Origin: Paenibacillus campinasensis
GTDB taxonomy: Bacteria > Bacillota > Bacilli > Paenibacillales > Paenibacillaceae
DNA: 64,000 bases
Reading direction: 5' to 3'
NCBI RefSeq assembly: GCF_002272015.1
Contig: NZ_NPBY01000046.1
Coordinates: forward strand, 1-64,000
Position numbers and translations under genes: made by a program. Shown in pieces: positions 34,811 to 44,167 of the stretch (position 1 is its first letter; every line of letters begins with the position of its first letter). The notes below the pieces were generated by a model. The model was not told the DNA's origin. It did not search any database and was given only the letters and a program-made list of their open reading frames with translations.

Positions 34811-34885
34811 GGTGAAGACTTCAAATCGATATTCAGCGGGGACAGCCCGCTTGGATTACATATTCACTTCCGGGAGGGGATTGAA

Positions 34886-36529
34886 TTGACGAAGATTTGG
34901 CATAAAGGGGCAGCGGCGCTGATCGCGACCGTATTGCTCGGCGGACTGCTTGCCGGCTGTACAGGTTCGGGCAGTGACAATCGGCAGGACGGAGATTCCT
35001 ACAAACTGAAAGTATTGCACAACTGGAACGGATCAACCGGCTCTGACCAAGGGATTACACCGATTGAAGAGGTAATCCGGGAGAAAACGGGCATCACGAT
35101 TGAATGGGAGTACACGAAAGGCAGCGAAGCAGAGAAGGTGAACACGATCTTCGCCACGCAGGATCTGCCGGATATCTACACCGGTCCCGCTTGGGGCGGT
35201 GAACTGGATGGCATCATTAAAGCTGCGAATGAGGGACAGCTCGTTGATATCTCCGATAAGCTTGCCAACTATCCGAATTTGCAGAAATCGATTGCGAAGG
35301 AGAACGTGCCGCCAGCGTTGTATGAGAAAGCGTTTGACGCTTTTGACGGCAAGCAGTATTTGCTGCTGCAAAACCAGCCGGCGACGAACGAGGACGGCAT
35401 GGATTGGCTGTACGGCTTTTATGTCCGCAAAGACATTGCCGAGGCGGTTGGTGTCGATCCGCAATCGGTAGTCACGAAGGATGATTTCTATCAATTTTTA
35501 AGAAAGATCAAGGATGCCAACCTGCAGGAGAACGGTCAGCCTGTGTTTCCGCTAGGCGGGTTCAGCAATGGCTGGGCGGTGGGCATCGGCAACACGATGT
35601 TTTTTGGCAGCAACTATGTAGACCGGGGCGACGGCAACCTGGAACATGTTTTCTTCAGACAAGAGTATGAGGAATATACCCTGTTCTATCGCAAGCTGAT
35701 TGAAGAAGGCCTGCTTGATCCTGAGGTATTCACGCAGACGGATCCGATTGCGAAGGAAAAGATCAACCAGGGCCGAATTGCGGTGCTTGCCGCTCATTAT
35801 CCGGCGATCTTGGACGCTTCTAAAGAGTATGTCACAGCCAATCCTGGTAGCGATTACATTCCGCTTGGACCGCTGGATCGCGCGGGAGCCGCACCGGATC
35901 GTCCGGTCGACCTGGCCATTCAGGGCAACAACGTGACCGCCATTACGAAGAACTGCCAGGGCGAATGCGTGGATAAAGCGCTTGAGCTGCTTGATTTCCT
36001 GGCTTCGGATGAAGGATTCCTGCTGACGAGATACGGGGTTGAAGGGGTTCACTGGGAAATGGTCGATGGGACACCGAAGCCAGTTCAGGAGTGGTTTGAC
36101 AAGTTTGCGGAAGACGCAAGCGGCAAGGAGCGCAAAAATGTCGGGATCGGCATTGGTTTGGAATCGCTTACAGGGCTCGATCGGATCAATTCTGCCGCAG
36201 GCGGCGATATATGGGCAGATCAGAAACGGACAGAGGCGATGGAGAACGCTCGCGCCATTCTCCGTCCGAACGGAATACAGGTGATCAGCGCTTATAATCC
36301 GGGCGATGTAATTACCAAATCTCCGGATTGGGAGATGCTCAAGCCTTCGCTGGACCGGACCGGTGATGCCTGGACGGAGGCGGTGTTTGCCAAATCCGAC
36401 GAAGCCGCACTGCGCATCCTTAACGATCTGCGGGATCAGATGAAGAAGACGGGCTATGACAATGCGATGGAATATGTGAATGAAAATCTGAAGGGTAAGG
36501 AGGTTGTAACGCTGCAGATGCCGAACTGA
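34886..36529 (+). CDS. ABC importer substrate-binding lipoprotein, LplA type
   Basis: Sugar receptor of 547 residues, lipid-anchored through the lipobox LAGC (Cys25), followed by a short Ser/Gly/Asp linker. The mature domain shows YKLKVLHNWNGSTGSDQG, ATQDLPDIYTGPAWGGELDG and DWLYGFYVRKDIAEAVG, as in LplA-like receptors that bind large oligosaccharides. TTG is the start codon, with GGGAGGGG 6 nt upstream. It is the last gene of the GH38 operon. Together with GH38 a mannose-containing oligosaccharide ligand is likely but not shown. Confidence 0.9.
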   Translation: MTKIWHKGAAALIATVLLGGLLAGCTGSGSDNRQDGDSYKLKVLHNWNGSTGSDQGITPIEEVIREKTGITIEWEYTKGSEAEKVNTIFATQDLPDIYTGPAWGGELDGIIKAANEGQLVDISDKLANYPNLQKSIAKENVPPALYEKAFDAFDGKQYLLLQNQPATNEDGMDWLYGFYVRKDIAEAVGVDPQSVVTKDDFYQFLRKIKDANLQENGQPVFPLGGFSNGWAVGIGNTMFFGSNYVDRGDGNLEHVFFRQEYEEYTLFYRKLIEEGLLDPEVFTQTDPIAKEKINQGRIAVLAAHYPAILDASKEYVTANPGSDYIPLGPLDRAGAAPDRPVDLAIQGNNVTAITKNCQGECVDKALELLDFLASDEGFLLTRYGVEGVHWEMVDGTPKPVQEWFDKFAEDASGKERKNVGIGIGLESLTGLDRINSAAGGDIWADQKRTEAMENARAILRPNGIQVISAYNPGDVITKSPDWEMLKPSLDRTGDAWTEAVFAKSDEAALRILNDLRDQMKKTGYDNAMEYVNENLKGKEVVTLQMPN

Positions 36530-36579
36530 CGGGCAGAAGCAGCGCTCCCATCCAGCATTACACCTGAAACGCCGGGCTT

Positions 36580-36613
36580 AAACACCGCGCGCTGGGAGCA
36601 GCGCGCGGTGTTT
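36580..36613 (+). terminator. Strong stem-loop after the LplA-type receptor
   Basis: AAACACCGCGCGCT and AGCGCGCGGTGTTT form a perfect 14-bp stem with a 6-nt loop. Only three T's follow on the plus strand, though the stem itself is very stable. Confidence 0.75.
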
Positions 36614-36768
36614 CGCTGCATAACAGCGGTCGGTCGACCACATGCGCCCAGCCCGTATCAACCCATTTGGCTTAGCGCCACGCTCTATCCAAAATGTGAC
36701 ATATGACAGGCTCTAGCTCGGGAAAGGTATGATACAATACGAGCAATAATCGGTTAAAGCGAGGGATA

Positions 36769-39700
36769 ATGATGACCAACACACTGCCGGCTTCAGATGA
36801 CATCATTCGGCAGTTTAATAACCCGGCTGCTACCTATCGGCCGCAGCCTTTCTGGTTTCTGAACCATAAGCTGGAGCGGCAGGAGCTTGAGCAACAGATT
36901 TCAGCGATGCATGAGCAAGGGGTTGGGGGTGTGGTGTTGCACGCCCGTCACGGCATGCAGGCGGAATATCTGTCGTCTGAATTTATGGATGCGCTGTCTT
37001 TTTGCACCGAGGAATGCCGCAAGCGCGGGATGGACGTCTGGCTGTACGATGAAGACAACTGGCCAAGCGGAACGCTTGGCGGCAAACTGACCCGGCAGCA
37101 TCCGGAGTACCGGATGCGCTACCTAAGGATCGAAGAGCGGCGTTACAGCGCTGCTGACTGGCCGAAACCGCTGACGCTTGATTTTCAGCCGTATGATCAC
37201 AATGAGCTGATTGCGATCTTGGCCTACCGGGCAGAAGAGCAGGGCGGAGAGTGGCTGCTGCATCCGGAGCCGCTCCGAATTACGGAGCAGCTAGGCGATG
37301 TCTGGACCCCTGGAAGCGAAGGCGATTATGTCGTGCTGGCCTGCTGGTCATGCGAGATTGCGGAGGGGATGACTTTTGCCGGAGGGTACTACCTGGACAC
37401 GCTCAATCCCGAAGCGGTGCAAACCTTCATCCGGCTCTCCTATGAGCCGCTGCTGCAGCTTCAGCAGCATTATAGCTCCACGATCAAGGGGGTGTTCACC
37501 GATGAGCCTGGTCTGATGATTCATGACGGCTTCTTCGGTGTAGAGGCCATCCGGACGGAGGTTCGCGATGTGGAGGCCACGCTGCCCGGGATCGTGTTCG
37601 CCTGGACGCGGGGAATGGAGGAACGCTATCTGGCCGATAACGGCGTCGATCTTATCCCTCTGCTGGGGGCGCTGCTTTATCATTTGACGGACGGCAGTCT
37701 GACCGCAAGACAGCAGTATTATGACACGATCACCCGCTGGTATGTCGAAGGATACCATGGTGCGATCAGAGAATGGTGCGAACGCAATGGCCTGCTGTAT
37801 ATCGGACATACGCTGGAAGAGCCGGTGTGGGGTCAGGCACGCTCTCAGGGAAATCAGACACGGGTGCTTCAGCAGTTCCATTATGCTGGTGTGGATTACT
37901 TGACCGCCGGTATCGGCAGTAAAGATAATCCACACCGGATCGTTTCGGTGAAAACAGCAGCCTCCGTAGCGCAGCTGGAAAACAAGGCGCGCGTTATATG
38001 CGAGTCGTTCGGGGCGAGCGGCCATGCGTACTCGATGCGACAGCGGAGACTGGACGCCAATTTCATGGCATTCTTAGGCGTGAACCTGTTCATTCCGCAT
38101 GCGTTCTACTATTCATTTGCCGGTTATCGGAAGACCGATTTTCCGCCGACCGAGTTCAAGCATGCGCCCCACTGGCCGCATTATCGTGCCTTTGCCGACT
38201 ACATTGGACGGCTAAGCCTGCTTGGAGCCCGGACAAACAGAAGCCCGGAGGTGCTGCTGCTCTCTCCGATCCGGACCGTGTATCAGGATATGTTCGCCTC
38301 CGGCGTATCGGAGCGAAAGCCCAATGCGGATACGCTGTTCCAGCTGCTGTCGGATCGGCTGCTGCGCAGCGCGATCGATTATGACTATGTCGATGAGTGT
38401 CAGCTGGCAGTTGCCGACATCATCGGCAGGGAGCGGCCCGGATTCCGATTCGCCGAGCGCGGGGGCACCTACCCGCTTCTGGTGCTGCCATGTATTCGCG
38501 TCATGTCCCGGCAGCTTGCCGTCAGGCTGCTCTCGTTCGTTCAATCAGGCGGGACGTTGATTGCCGTCGGAACCATTCCGCAGGACAGCGAGTCCCAGCA
38601 TAACGATCCGGAGCTGAAGCGCGTAATGGAGCAGCTGTTCGGGGAAGGCGGTCATGGCGATCGCCGCTTCATCGGGGATGGAAGCACGCTCTTTTACTCC
38701 CTGGAGCAGGCCAAACGCGATAACCAGGATGCGGATCCGCTCGAAAGCTTGTGCGCGCTGCTCAAGCCGTTGCTGAAGCAGCAGCCGCTGTTCTCCTATA
38801 CGATGCTTGAAGGCGGATTGGAGGATCTGATTGTCGTAGAACGAGGGGAGTCTGGCAGGCGGTATGCGTGGATGATGAATTGGTCGGAGCAAGAGGTTGC
38901 GATCCGGCTTGATCATCGACAGGAGAAAGGCGCGGCCGGCGAGAGGATAATCGAGGAATGGCGGCTGGAGCATGGTGATGTGCGCGCTGTGCGTAATGAT
39001 GCGGTTTTGACCTTTTCGCCCGGGGAACTGCGAGTCTTCTCCATGAAGGAGCGCGAGGATACGGTTGATGACGGAGGAGAAGCTGGAAGTAAAGCCGATT
39101 CTTCAGGAACCGCTGCCCGCCGGTTCGACAGGAGCGATGTACTTGGAATGCCAAGAAGGGCGGGGGAGCGCAGCAAGGAGATCCAGCTGGAGCCATTGTG
39201 GCATTACGAGGCGGATCAACCGAATGTGCTGCTGCTCGACCGCTGGCAGGTGACCTTGAACGACCGGCAATCGAAGATGAATGCAACGATGCCCGGTCAG
39301 GTCAACACCTATCATACAACCTTCCATATGACAAAAGAGCTGATCGAATGGCTTAACGCCCGTTCCGAAGCTCCCGGCCGATCACCATCGCGCCACCGAG
39401 GGGTGGAACTGGTCCTGGATGACGTGCATCAGAATGTTCCTTCCCATATCGGCTTTCTTCAGCGGCGCCGAAATCTCGAAATTTTCGTGAACGGTGTGCG
39501 TCAGCCTGCACTGGGGCCATCTTCCTGGCAGGACCCTTACTATCACAGTGTCGAGATTACGTCTAGCCTGCAGCCGGGGTTAAATGAACTCGAGATATTG
39601 ACGGTATCCCTGCTGGAGCCGATGCAGGAGATCTCCTTCCCCGCCTTCCTGATCGGTCCGTTCGCTGTTCATGGAACGGCATTGACCGTGGAGCCGAGGC

Positions 39701-40083
39701 AGGTCGCCGGCGAATGGTGTGCGGAAGGTTATCCTTTCTATGCCGGAACCGCCTGCTATTCGCAGCAGCTGAAACTGCCAAGGCCGGGGATAGAAGAGCA
39801 GGTATGGCTGGAGGTTAATGATATTCGCGAGACGGCGCGCCTCTTCGTGAACGATCAGGATGCCGGCATCAGGCTGTGGCCCCCGTACCGGTGGGATATT
39901 ACACGGTTTATTGGCGAGGGAATGGAAGAGGGGGCATCGGAAGCGGTTACCCTCAGAATACAGGCAGCCAATACGCTGGAGAATCTATACGGTAAGCGGG
40001 CGCTGCCTTCCGGCATCACCGGCTCGTCGCGGATCGTATACATGGAAAGGGACCGGATTGAACGGTCTATGGAACGGGATTGA
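36769..40083 (+). CDS. Large GH106-like glycosidase
   Basis: Cytoplasmic enzyme of 1104 residues resembling the GH106 alpha-L-rhamnosidase group. The N-terminal barrel begins with RPQPFWFLNHKLERQELEQQI, then GVGGVVLHARHGM and DVWLYDEDNWPSGTLGG. The acidic residues in FTDEPGL and IGHTLEEPVWG are candidate active-site residues. The C-terminal third contains a galactose-binding-like sandwich ending in VWLEVNDIRETARLFVNDQDAG and WPPYRWDITRF. It has no signal peptide. GAGGG is close to the double ATG, so 36769 or 36772 may be used. It follows a terminator, so it is a separate unit. Similarity to GH106 is by motif only; its substrate may differ from rhamnosides. Confidence 0.75.
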   Translation: MMTNTLPASDDIIRQFNNPAATYRPQPFWFLNHKLERQELEQQISAMHEQGVGGVVLHARHGMQAEYLSSEFMDALSFCTEECRKRGMDVWLYDEDNWPSGTLGGKLTRQHPEYRMRYLRIEERRYSAADWPKPLTLDFQPYDHNELIAILAYRAEEQGGEWLLHPEPLRITEQLGDVWTPGSEGDYVVLACWSCEIAEGMTFAGGYYLDTLNPEAVQTFIRLSYEPLLQLQQHYSSTIKGVFTDEPGLMIHDGFFGVEAIRTEVRDVEATLPGIVFAWTRGMEERYLADNGVDLIPLLGALLYHLTDGSLTARQQYYDTITRWYVEGYHGAIREWCERNGLLYIGHTLEEPVWGQARSQGNQTRVLQQFHYAGVDYLTAGIGSKDNPHRIVSVKTAASVAQLENKARVICESFGASGHAYSMRQRRLDANFMAFLGVNLFIPHAFYYSFAGYRKTDFPPTEFKHAPHWPHYRAFADYIGRLSLLGARTNRSPEVLLLSPIRTVYQDMFASGVSERKPNADTLFQLLSDRLLRSAIDYDYVDECQLAVADIIGRERPGFRFAERGGTYPLLVLPCIRVMSRQLAVRLLSFVQSGGTLIAVGTIPQDSESQHNDPELKRVMEQLFGEGGHGDRRFIGDGSTLFYSLEQAKRDNQDADPLESLCALLKPLLKQQPLFSYTMLEGGLEDLIVVERGESGRRYAWMMNWSEQEVAIRLDHRQEKGAAGERIIEEWRLEHGDVRAVRNDAVLTFSPGELRVFSMKEREDTVDDGGEAGSKADSSGTAARRFDRSDVLGMPRRAGERSKEIQLEPLWHYEADQPNVLLLDRWQVTLNDRQSKMNATMPGQVNTYHTTFHMTKELIEWLNARSEAPGRSPSRHRGVELVLDDVHQNVPSHIGFLQRRRNLEIFVNGVRQPALGPSSWQDPYYHSVEITSSLQPGLNELEILTVSLLEPMQEISFPAFLIGPFAVHGTALTVEPRQVAGEWCAEGYPFYAGTACYSQQLKLPRPGIEEQVWLEVNDIRETARLFVNDQDAGIRLWPPYRWDITRFIGEGMEEGASEAVTLRIQAANTLENLYGKRALPSGITGSSRIVYMERDRIERSMERD

Positions 40084-40113
40084 GCGCACAATGACTCGAC
40101 GTCAAATAGAAGC

Positions 40114-40164
40114 GCATGGATGAACCACATGAATGAACCGCATGAATGACACATGAAAGGAACC
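40114..40164. repeat. Short tandem repeat, about four 13-bp units
   Basis: Units GCATGGATGAACC (40114), ACATGAATGAACC (40127), a shortened GCATGAATGAC (40140) and ACATGAAAGGAACC (40151). It lies 30 bp after the GH106-like stop and before a terminator, with no open frame of note. Confidence 0.6.
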
Positions 40165-40282
40165 AAGGAAGAAAACATAGCATGATGCATGCAAGATGCA
40201 TGAATATATCCCCTGAGTGAACGCATAAATGAAACCAAAACGAAGCATGAATTAATCCTTGGTTATGCCATAGAGAGAGCCG

Positions 40283-40322
40283 ATCAGTCAGGTGACGTTG
40301 ACCGTCCCTGACTGATTTTTTT
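40283..40322 (+). terminator. Intrinsic terminator after the GH106-like gene
   Basis: ATCAGTCAGG and CCTGACTGAT form a 10-bp stem followed by a run of T's. It lies 200 nt past the stop. Confidence 0.8.
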
Positions 40323-40418
40323 GGGTTCAGATTCTCGTCATTTTCCGCCTAACATGCCATTTCCAACACGGGATGTAACAAACAAGGGAATTCCTTCTAT
40401 ACTGCACAATTAATAACA

Positions 40419-40447
40419 TTGACAACCCCTGAACAATCGATTAGTAT
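40419..40447 (+). promoter_or_regulatory. Sigma-A-like promoter of the peptide importer operon
   Basis: TTGACA (40419-40424) and TAGTAT (40442-40447) are spaced by 17 nt, about 140 nt upstream of the receptor start. No riboswitch fold was recognised in the leader. Confidence 0.5.
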
Positions 40448-40589
40448 TTCCATAACTTATTAAACCAACCTTATAACTTAGGTTTAAAGCAACCTGAACG
40501 GAATGCGATCAGGGGCAACATTTATTTATTATGTTAAACGCATGGCATATGATTCAGCATCGTATCTGTGCGACAACGGGGGGATTGTC

Positions 40590-42173
40590 ATGAAGGCATC
40601 AAAGTTAGGGCTATTATCATTGATTCTTGTTCTGCTGCTTGCAGCTTGCGGCAGTAATGAAGGAACGAACGCAAACCAAGAAGGAAATGCCGACAATGAA
40701 TCGGCGGAAGCGAAGGAATACAGGGAGGAGCTGAACATTGCAATCACCGCCCAGCCTCCTACGCTCGACACGCCAATGACGGTATCGGCTGTTGCACTGG
40801 ATATTGCGGGCAACATCTTCGAGCAGTTGTATACGTTGAATGCGGAGTATGAGCCAGTGCCAGCTCTTGCGGAATCCGTCGAACGCAGTGAGGACGGGTT
40901 GACCTATACGTTCGCGCTGCGTCAGGGCGTCAAGTTCCATAACGGGAAAGAGATGACGTCAGAGGATGTTGTGGCCTCGATGAATCGCTGGCTGGCGACT
41001 TCATCCCGCGCGAAAGTGCTGCTGACAAATGCCAATTTTGAAGCGGTAGACACCTATACCGTCAAGCTGACGGTAGAAGCACCGACGTCCGATGTGCTGA
41101 TTCTGATCGCTTCACAGGCTCAGTTCCCGGCCATTATGCCGAAGGAAATCGTGGATGCTGCTCCGGCAGACGGAATCAAGGAATACATCGGTACTGGTCC
41201 TTACAAGTTCCAGGAGTGGAAGCAGGACCAGTACATTCACCTGGTAAAGAATGAGGAATATCAATCGGTGGACGGCGAACCGAACGGCTTTGACGGACGC
41301 AAGGAAGCACCGACCCCGAATCTGTATTTTCATTTCGTAACCGACCATTCGACACGGATTGCAGGCATCAAGACAGGACAATATGATGTCGCTGACAGCA
41401 TTCCGATTGAAAACTATGATGAGCTTGATATGGATAACAATGTGACGCTGCACGCGCTTCCGGGCGGCGCACTGACGGCATTTTTCAATACCAACGAAGG
41501 GCCGCTTGCAGACGAGAAGATTCGTCAGGCTGTTCTCGCCGCCTTTGACAACGAAGAGATCATGCTGGCGAGCTTCGCCAAACCGGAACTGTATTCTCTT
41601 GCACCTGGCTATCTGAACACGAACCAGGTTCAATGGTCCACGGATGCGGGGGCCGAGTATTACAACCAGGCGAATCCGGAAAAGGCGAAACAACTGCTTG
41701 AAGAGGCGGGATACAACGGCGAAGAGATCACGCTGCTGACGACCAAGGATTACAACGAAATGTACACGGCGACGCTGGTCATCCAGGAGCAGCTTCGCAA
41801 AATCGGCATGAATGTCAAAGTGGATAACTTTGATTTCCCTACATTCCTGGAAACGAAGAATGACCGCAGCAAATGGGACATCTTCGTGGCGAGCACCGGG
41901 TATCAGCTTACGCCGCCGCAGCTGCTTGCCGTAACGCCGGACTGGGCTGGTCTGGATCATGAGACGGTCAAGCAAGGCCTGGCCGCCATTCGCGGGGCAG
42001 CAACGCCGGAAGAAGCGAAGCAGGAGTGGGAGAAGCTGCAGCTCTTCCTGTACGAATATGCTTCCTCTACGGTAATCGGGCATTACAACGGGGTTGTGGC
42101 GACATCCAAATCACTTGAAGGCTTTGAACTGTTTGAAGCACCTGTTGTCTGGAATGCCAAAATGCCGAAGTAA
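40590..42173 (+). CDS. Peptide/nickel-type ABC importer, substrate-binding lipoprotein (OppA/DppA-like)
   Basis: Receptor of a family-5 (Opp/Dpp) importer. Lipobox LAAC is followed by an Asn/Glu-rich linker. Family signatures include QPPTLDTPMTVSAVALDIAGNIFEQLY, LTYTFALRQGVKFHNGKEMTSEDVVAS and IGTGPYKFQEW. The start at 40590 (MKASKLGLLSLILVLLLAAC) follows GGGGGGA; the frame open to 40503 would bury the signal peptide. It heads a complete importer with two permeases and two ATPases. The ligand could be a peptide, opine or other small compound. Confidence 0.92.
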   Translation: MKASKLGLLSLILVLLLAACGSNEGTNANQEGNADNESAEAKEYREELNIAITAQPPTLDTPMTVSAVALDIAGNIFEQLYTLNAEYEPVPALAESVERSEDGLTYTFALRQGVKFHNGKEMTSEDVVASMNRWLATSSRAKVLLTNANFEAVDTYTVKLTVEAPTSDVLILIASQAQFPAIMPKEIVDAAPADGIKEYIGTGPYKFQEWKQDQYIHLVKNEEYQSVDGEPNGFDGRKEAPTPNLYFHFVTDHSTRIAGIKTGQYDVADSIPIENYDELDMDNNVTLHALPGGALTAFFNTNEGPLADEKIRQAVLAAFDNEEIMLASFAKPELYSLAPGYLNTNQVQWSTDAGAEYYNQANPEKAKQLLEEAGYNGEEITLLTTKDYNEMYTATLVIQEQLRKIGMNVKVDNFDFPTFLETKNDRSKWDIFVASTGYQLTPPQLLAVTPDWAGLDHETVKQGLAAIRGAATPEEAKQEWEKLQLFLYEYASSTVIGHYNGVVATSKSLEGFELFEAPVVWNAKMPK

Positions 42174-42180
42174 ATGGAAT

Positions 42181-42230
42181 AGAGGGTGTTCCAAGTTACT
42201 CTGTTAACTGGCAGCACCCTCTTTCTTTTG
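42181..42230 (+). terminator. Attenuator-like stem-loop between receptor and first permease
   Basis: GAGGGTG and CACCCTC pair across a 26-nt loop, followed by TTTCTTTTG. It would lower transcription of the membrane and ATPase genes relative to the receptor. Confidence 0.6.
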
Positions 42231-42273
42231 TCATTATAGTTTCATAGACCATCTATAAAATGAGGGATTGTCC

Positions 42274-43227
42274 GTGCTGGCTTATATAACCAAAAGACTG
42301 TTGTCGCTTATTCCTGTACTGGCTGTAGTGAGCATTGCCATCTTTCTGATCATCCATCTGACGCCGGGTAACCCGGCAGCGGCCATATTGGGAATGGAAG
42401 CTTCACAAGAAGATATTGAGCGGCTGAATGAGGAGCTGGGACTGAACCGTCCGATTGTGGAGCAGTACACCAGCTGGATCGCCAATGTGCTAAGAGGGGA
42501 TCTGGGGGATTCGATATTCATGCATCAACCTGTCAGCGAGGCGATTGCCGAGCATATGCTCCCGACACTGTCGCTGGCCATACTGGCCCAGATTATCGCT
42601 GTTGTGCTGGCGATACCGTTCGGCATTATCGCGGCTTACAAAAGGGGCTCACTTGCGGACTATTCCCTGACCGGACTGTCGCTGCTCGGGATGGCCTTGC
42701 CGAGCTTCCTGCTCGGGCTGTTCCTGATGCTGTTTGTCGGCGTCAAGCTCCAGTGGCTGCCGGTGGCCGGCTATGCGCCCTTAAGCAGCGGCTTCTGGGA
42801 GCATCTGAAGTATTTGATCCTTCCAGGCATTTCGCTTGGAACGATCCAGGCGGCACTCATTACGAGAATGACCCGCTCCTCCATGCTGGAGGTGCTAAAC
42901 CTTAATTTCATCAAGACAGCCAGATCCAAAGGTCTGCATGAGATGAAGGTATTGTTCAAATACGCGTTCCGGAGCGCTTTCCTGCCGATCTTGACCGTCA
43001 TCGGGCAGACGTTCGGAACACTTGTGACCGGGGCCGTCGTCGTGGAATCGATCTTTAATATTCCGGGCCTGGGGCAACTGATTCTGAATTCGATTGCCCG
43101 GCGGGATTTTGCCGTCATTCAAGGCGTCGTGCTGGTGGTCACGCTGATGTATGTTACGATCAATCTGTTGGTCGATCTGTTATATGGCGCTGTCGATCCT
43201 CGCGTTCGCCTGGATCGCAAGAAGTGA
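42274..43227 (+). CDS. Peptide-type ABC importer permease (DppB/OppB-like)
   Basis: First permease of the importer, about six membrane segments. It has the DppB-type N-terminus MLAYITKRLLSLIPVLAVVSIAIFLIIHLTPGNP and the docking motif TARSKGLHEMKVLFKYAFRSAFLPILTVIG. The GTG at 42274 is 7 nt from TGAGGG and is preferred over TTG 42268. It ends in the family-typical DPRVRLDRK. The next permease begins 10 nt after the stop. Confidence 0.92.
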   Translation: MLAYITKRLLSLIPVLAVVSIAIFLIIHLTPGNPAAAILGMEASQEDIERLNEELGLNRPIVEQYTSWIANVLRGDLGDSIFMHQPVSEAIAEHMLPTLSLAILAQIIAVVLAIPFGIIAAYKRGSLADYSLTGLSLLGMALPSFLLGLFLMLFVGVKLQWLPVAGYAPLSSGFWEHLKYLILPGISLGTIQAALITRMTRSSMLEVLNLNFIKTARSKGLHEMKVLFKYAFRSAFLPILTVIGQTFGTLVTGAVVVESIFNIPGLGQLILNSIARRDFAVIQGVVLVVTLMYVTINLLVDLLYGAVDPRVRLDRKK

Positions 43228-43237
43228 GGTGAAGAGG

Positions 43238-44140
43238 ATGGCAACGATACAGAATAAAGAGCAAATCGCAGAAGTAAGCAAAAAGCTGAAAAAAGAGCAG
43301 CGCACACTCGCTTTCCGTCGTATTCGCTCTAATTACGGATTGTTGATCGGCGCTTCGGTGCTGGCGATTCTTATTATATTGGCCGTGTTCGGTCCGATGC
43401 TCAGCCCCTATGATCCGTATGAGATGAAGGTCGTGGAGCGCTTATCCGAACCGGGTGGCGCCCATGTGCTGGGAACGGACGAATTCGGACGAGACCTCAT
43501 GACCAGGCTGTTATACGGAGCCCGGGTATCGCTGGGCGTCGGGCTGGCGGTGGCGCTCATCTCCTCGTCACTGGGACTGATCATCGGGGTGTATGCTGCG
43601 TATTATCGGACACTTGATCACATTCTGATGCGTATCTGTGACGGACTGATCGCGATACCCGGGATTCTGCTGGCCATCGCGCTGATGGCAGCGCTCGGCG
43701 CATCTGCGCTCAATGTCATTATTGCGCTGACAATTGTGTTCACCCCGAATATTGCCAGAGTGGTTCGTTCTTCGGCGCTGGTCGTCCGGGAGCAGACGTT
43801 CATTGAAGCGATGCAGGCGCAAGGAGCAAGCGCCACCCGGATTATCTGGCTGCATATCGTGCCGAACACGCTGTCTCCGCTGCTTGTACAGGCCACCTTC
43901 GTGTTCGCGGAGGCGATTATATCCGAAGCGGCGCTCAGCTTTCTCGGCGCAGGCATTCCGGCACCGGAACCAAGCTGGGGCAATATTTTGCAGGCAAGCA
44001 AGCTGGTTATTTTCAAGGCCTGGTGGATGGTTGTGTTCCCTGGCGCAGCGGTAGTATTATCCGTCCTCAGTCTCAATCTGCTGGGCGATGGCTTGCGTGA
44101 CCTGCTCGATCCTCGCGTCAAGCAGAAACAGAGTAAATGA
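43238..44140 (+). CDS. Peptide-type ABC importer permease (DppC/OppC-like)
   Basis: Second permease, 300 residues. The soluble N-terminus (about 45 residues, Lys/Glu-rich) leads to the first segment. DPYEMKVVERLSEPGGAHVLGTDEFGRDLMTRLLYGARVSL is the hallmark of DppC proteins. The docking motif is EAMQAQGASATRIIWLHIVPN and the C-terminus is LLGDGLRDLLDPR. The start at 43238 follows GAGGTG; an in-frame extension upstream overlaps the previous gene and is not expected. Confidence 0.92.
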   Translation: MATIQNKEQIAEVSKKLKKEQRTLAFRRIRSNYGLLIGASVLAILIILAVFGPMLSPYDPYEMKVVERLSEPGGAHVLGTDEFGRDLMTRLLYGARVSLGVGLAVALISSSLGLIIGVYAAYYRTLDHILMRICDGLIAIPGILLAIALMAALGASALNVIIALTIVFTPNIARVVRSSALVVREQTFIEAMQAQGASATRIIWLHIVPNTLSPLLVQATFVFAEAIISEAALSFLGAGIPAPEPSWGNILQASKLVIFKAWWMVVFPGAAVVLSVLSLNLLGDGLRDLLDPRVKQKQSK

Positions 44141-44167
44141 TGATTTATAGAGCTTGGAGGTATTGAT

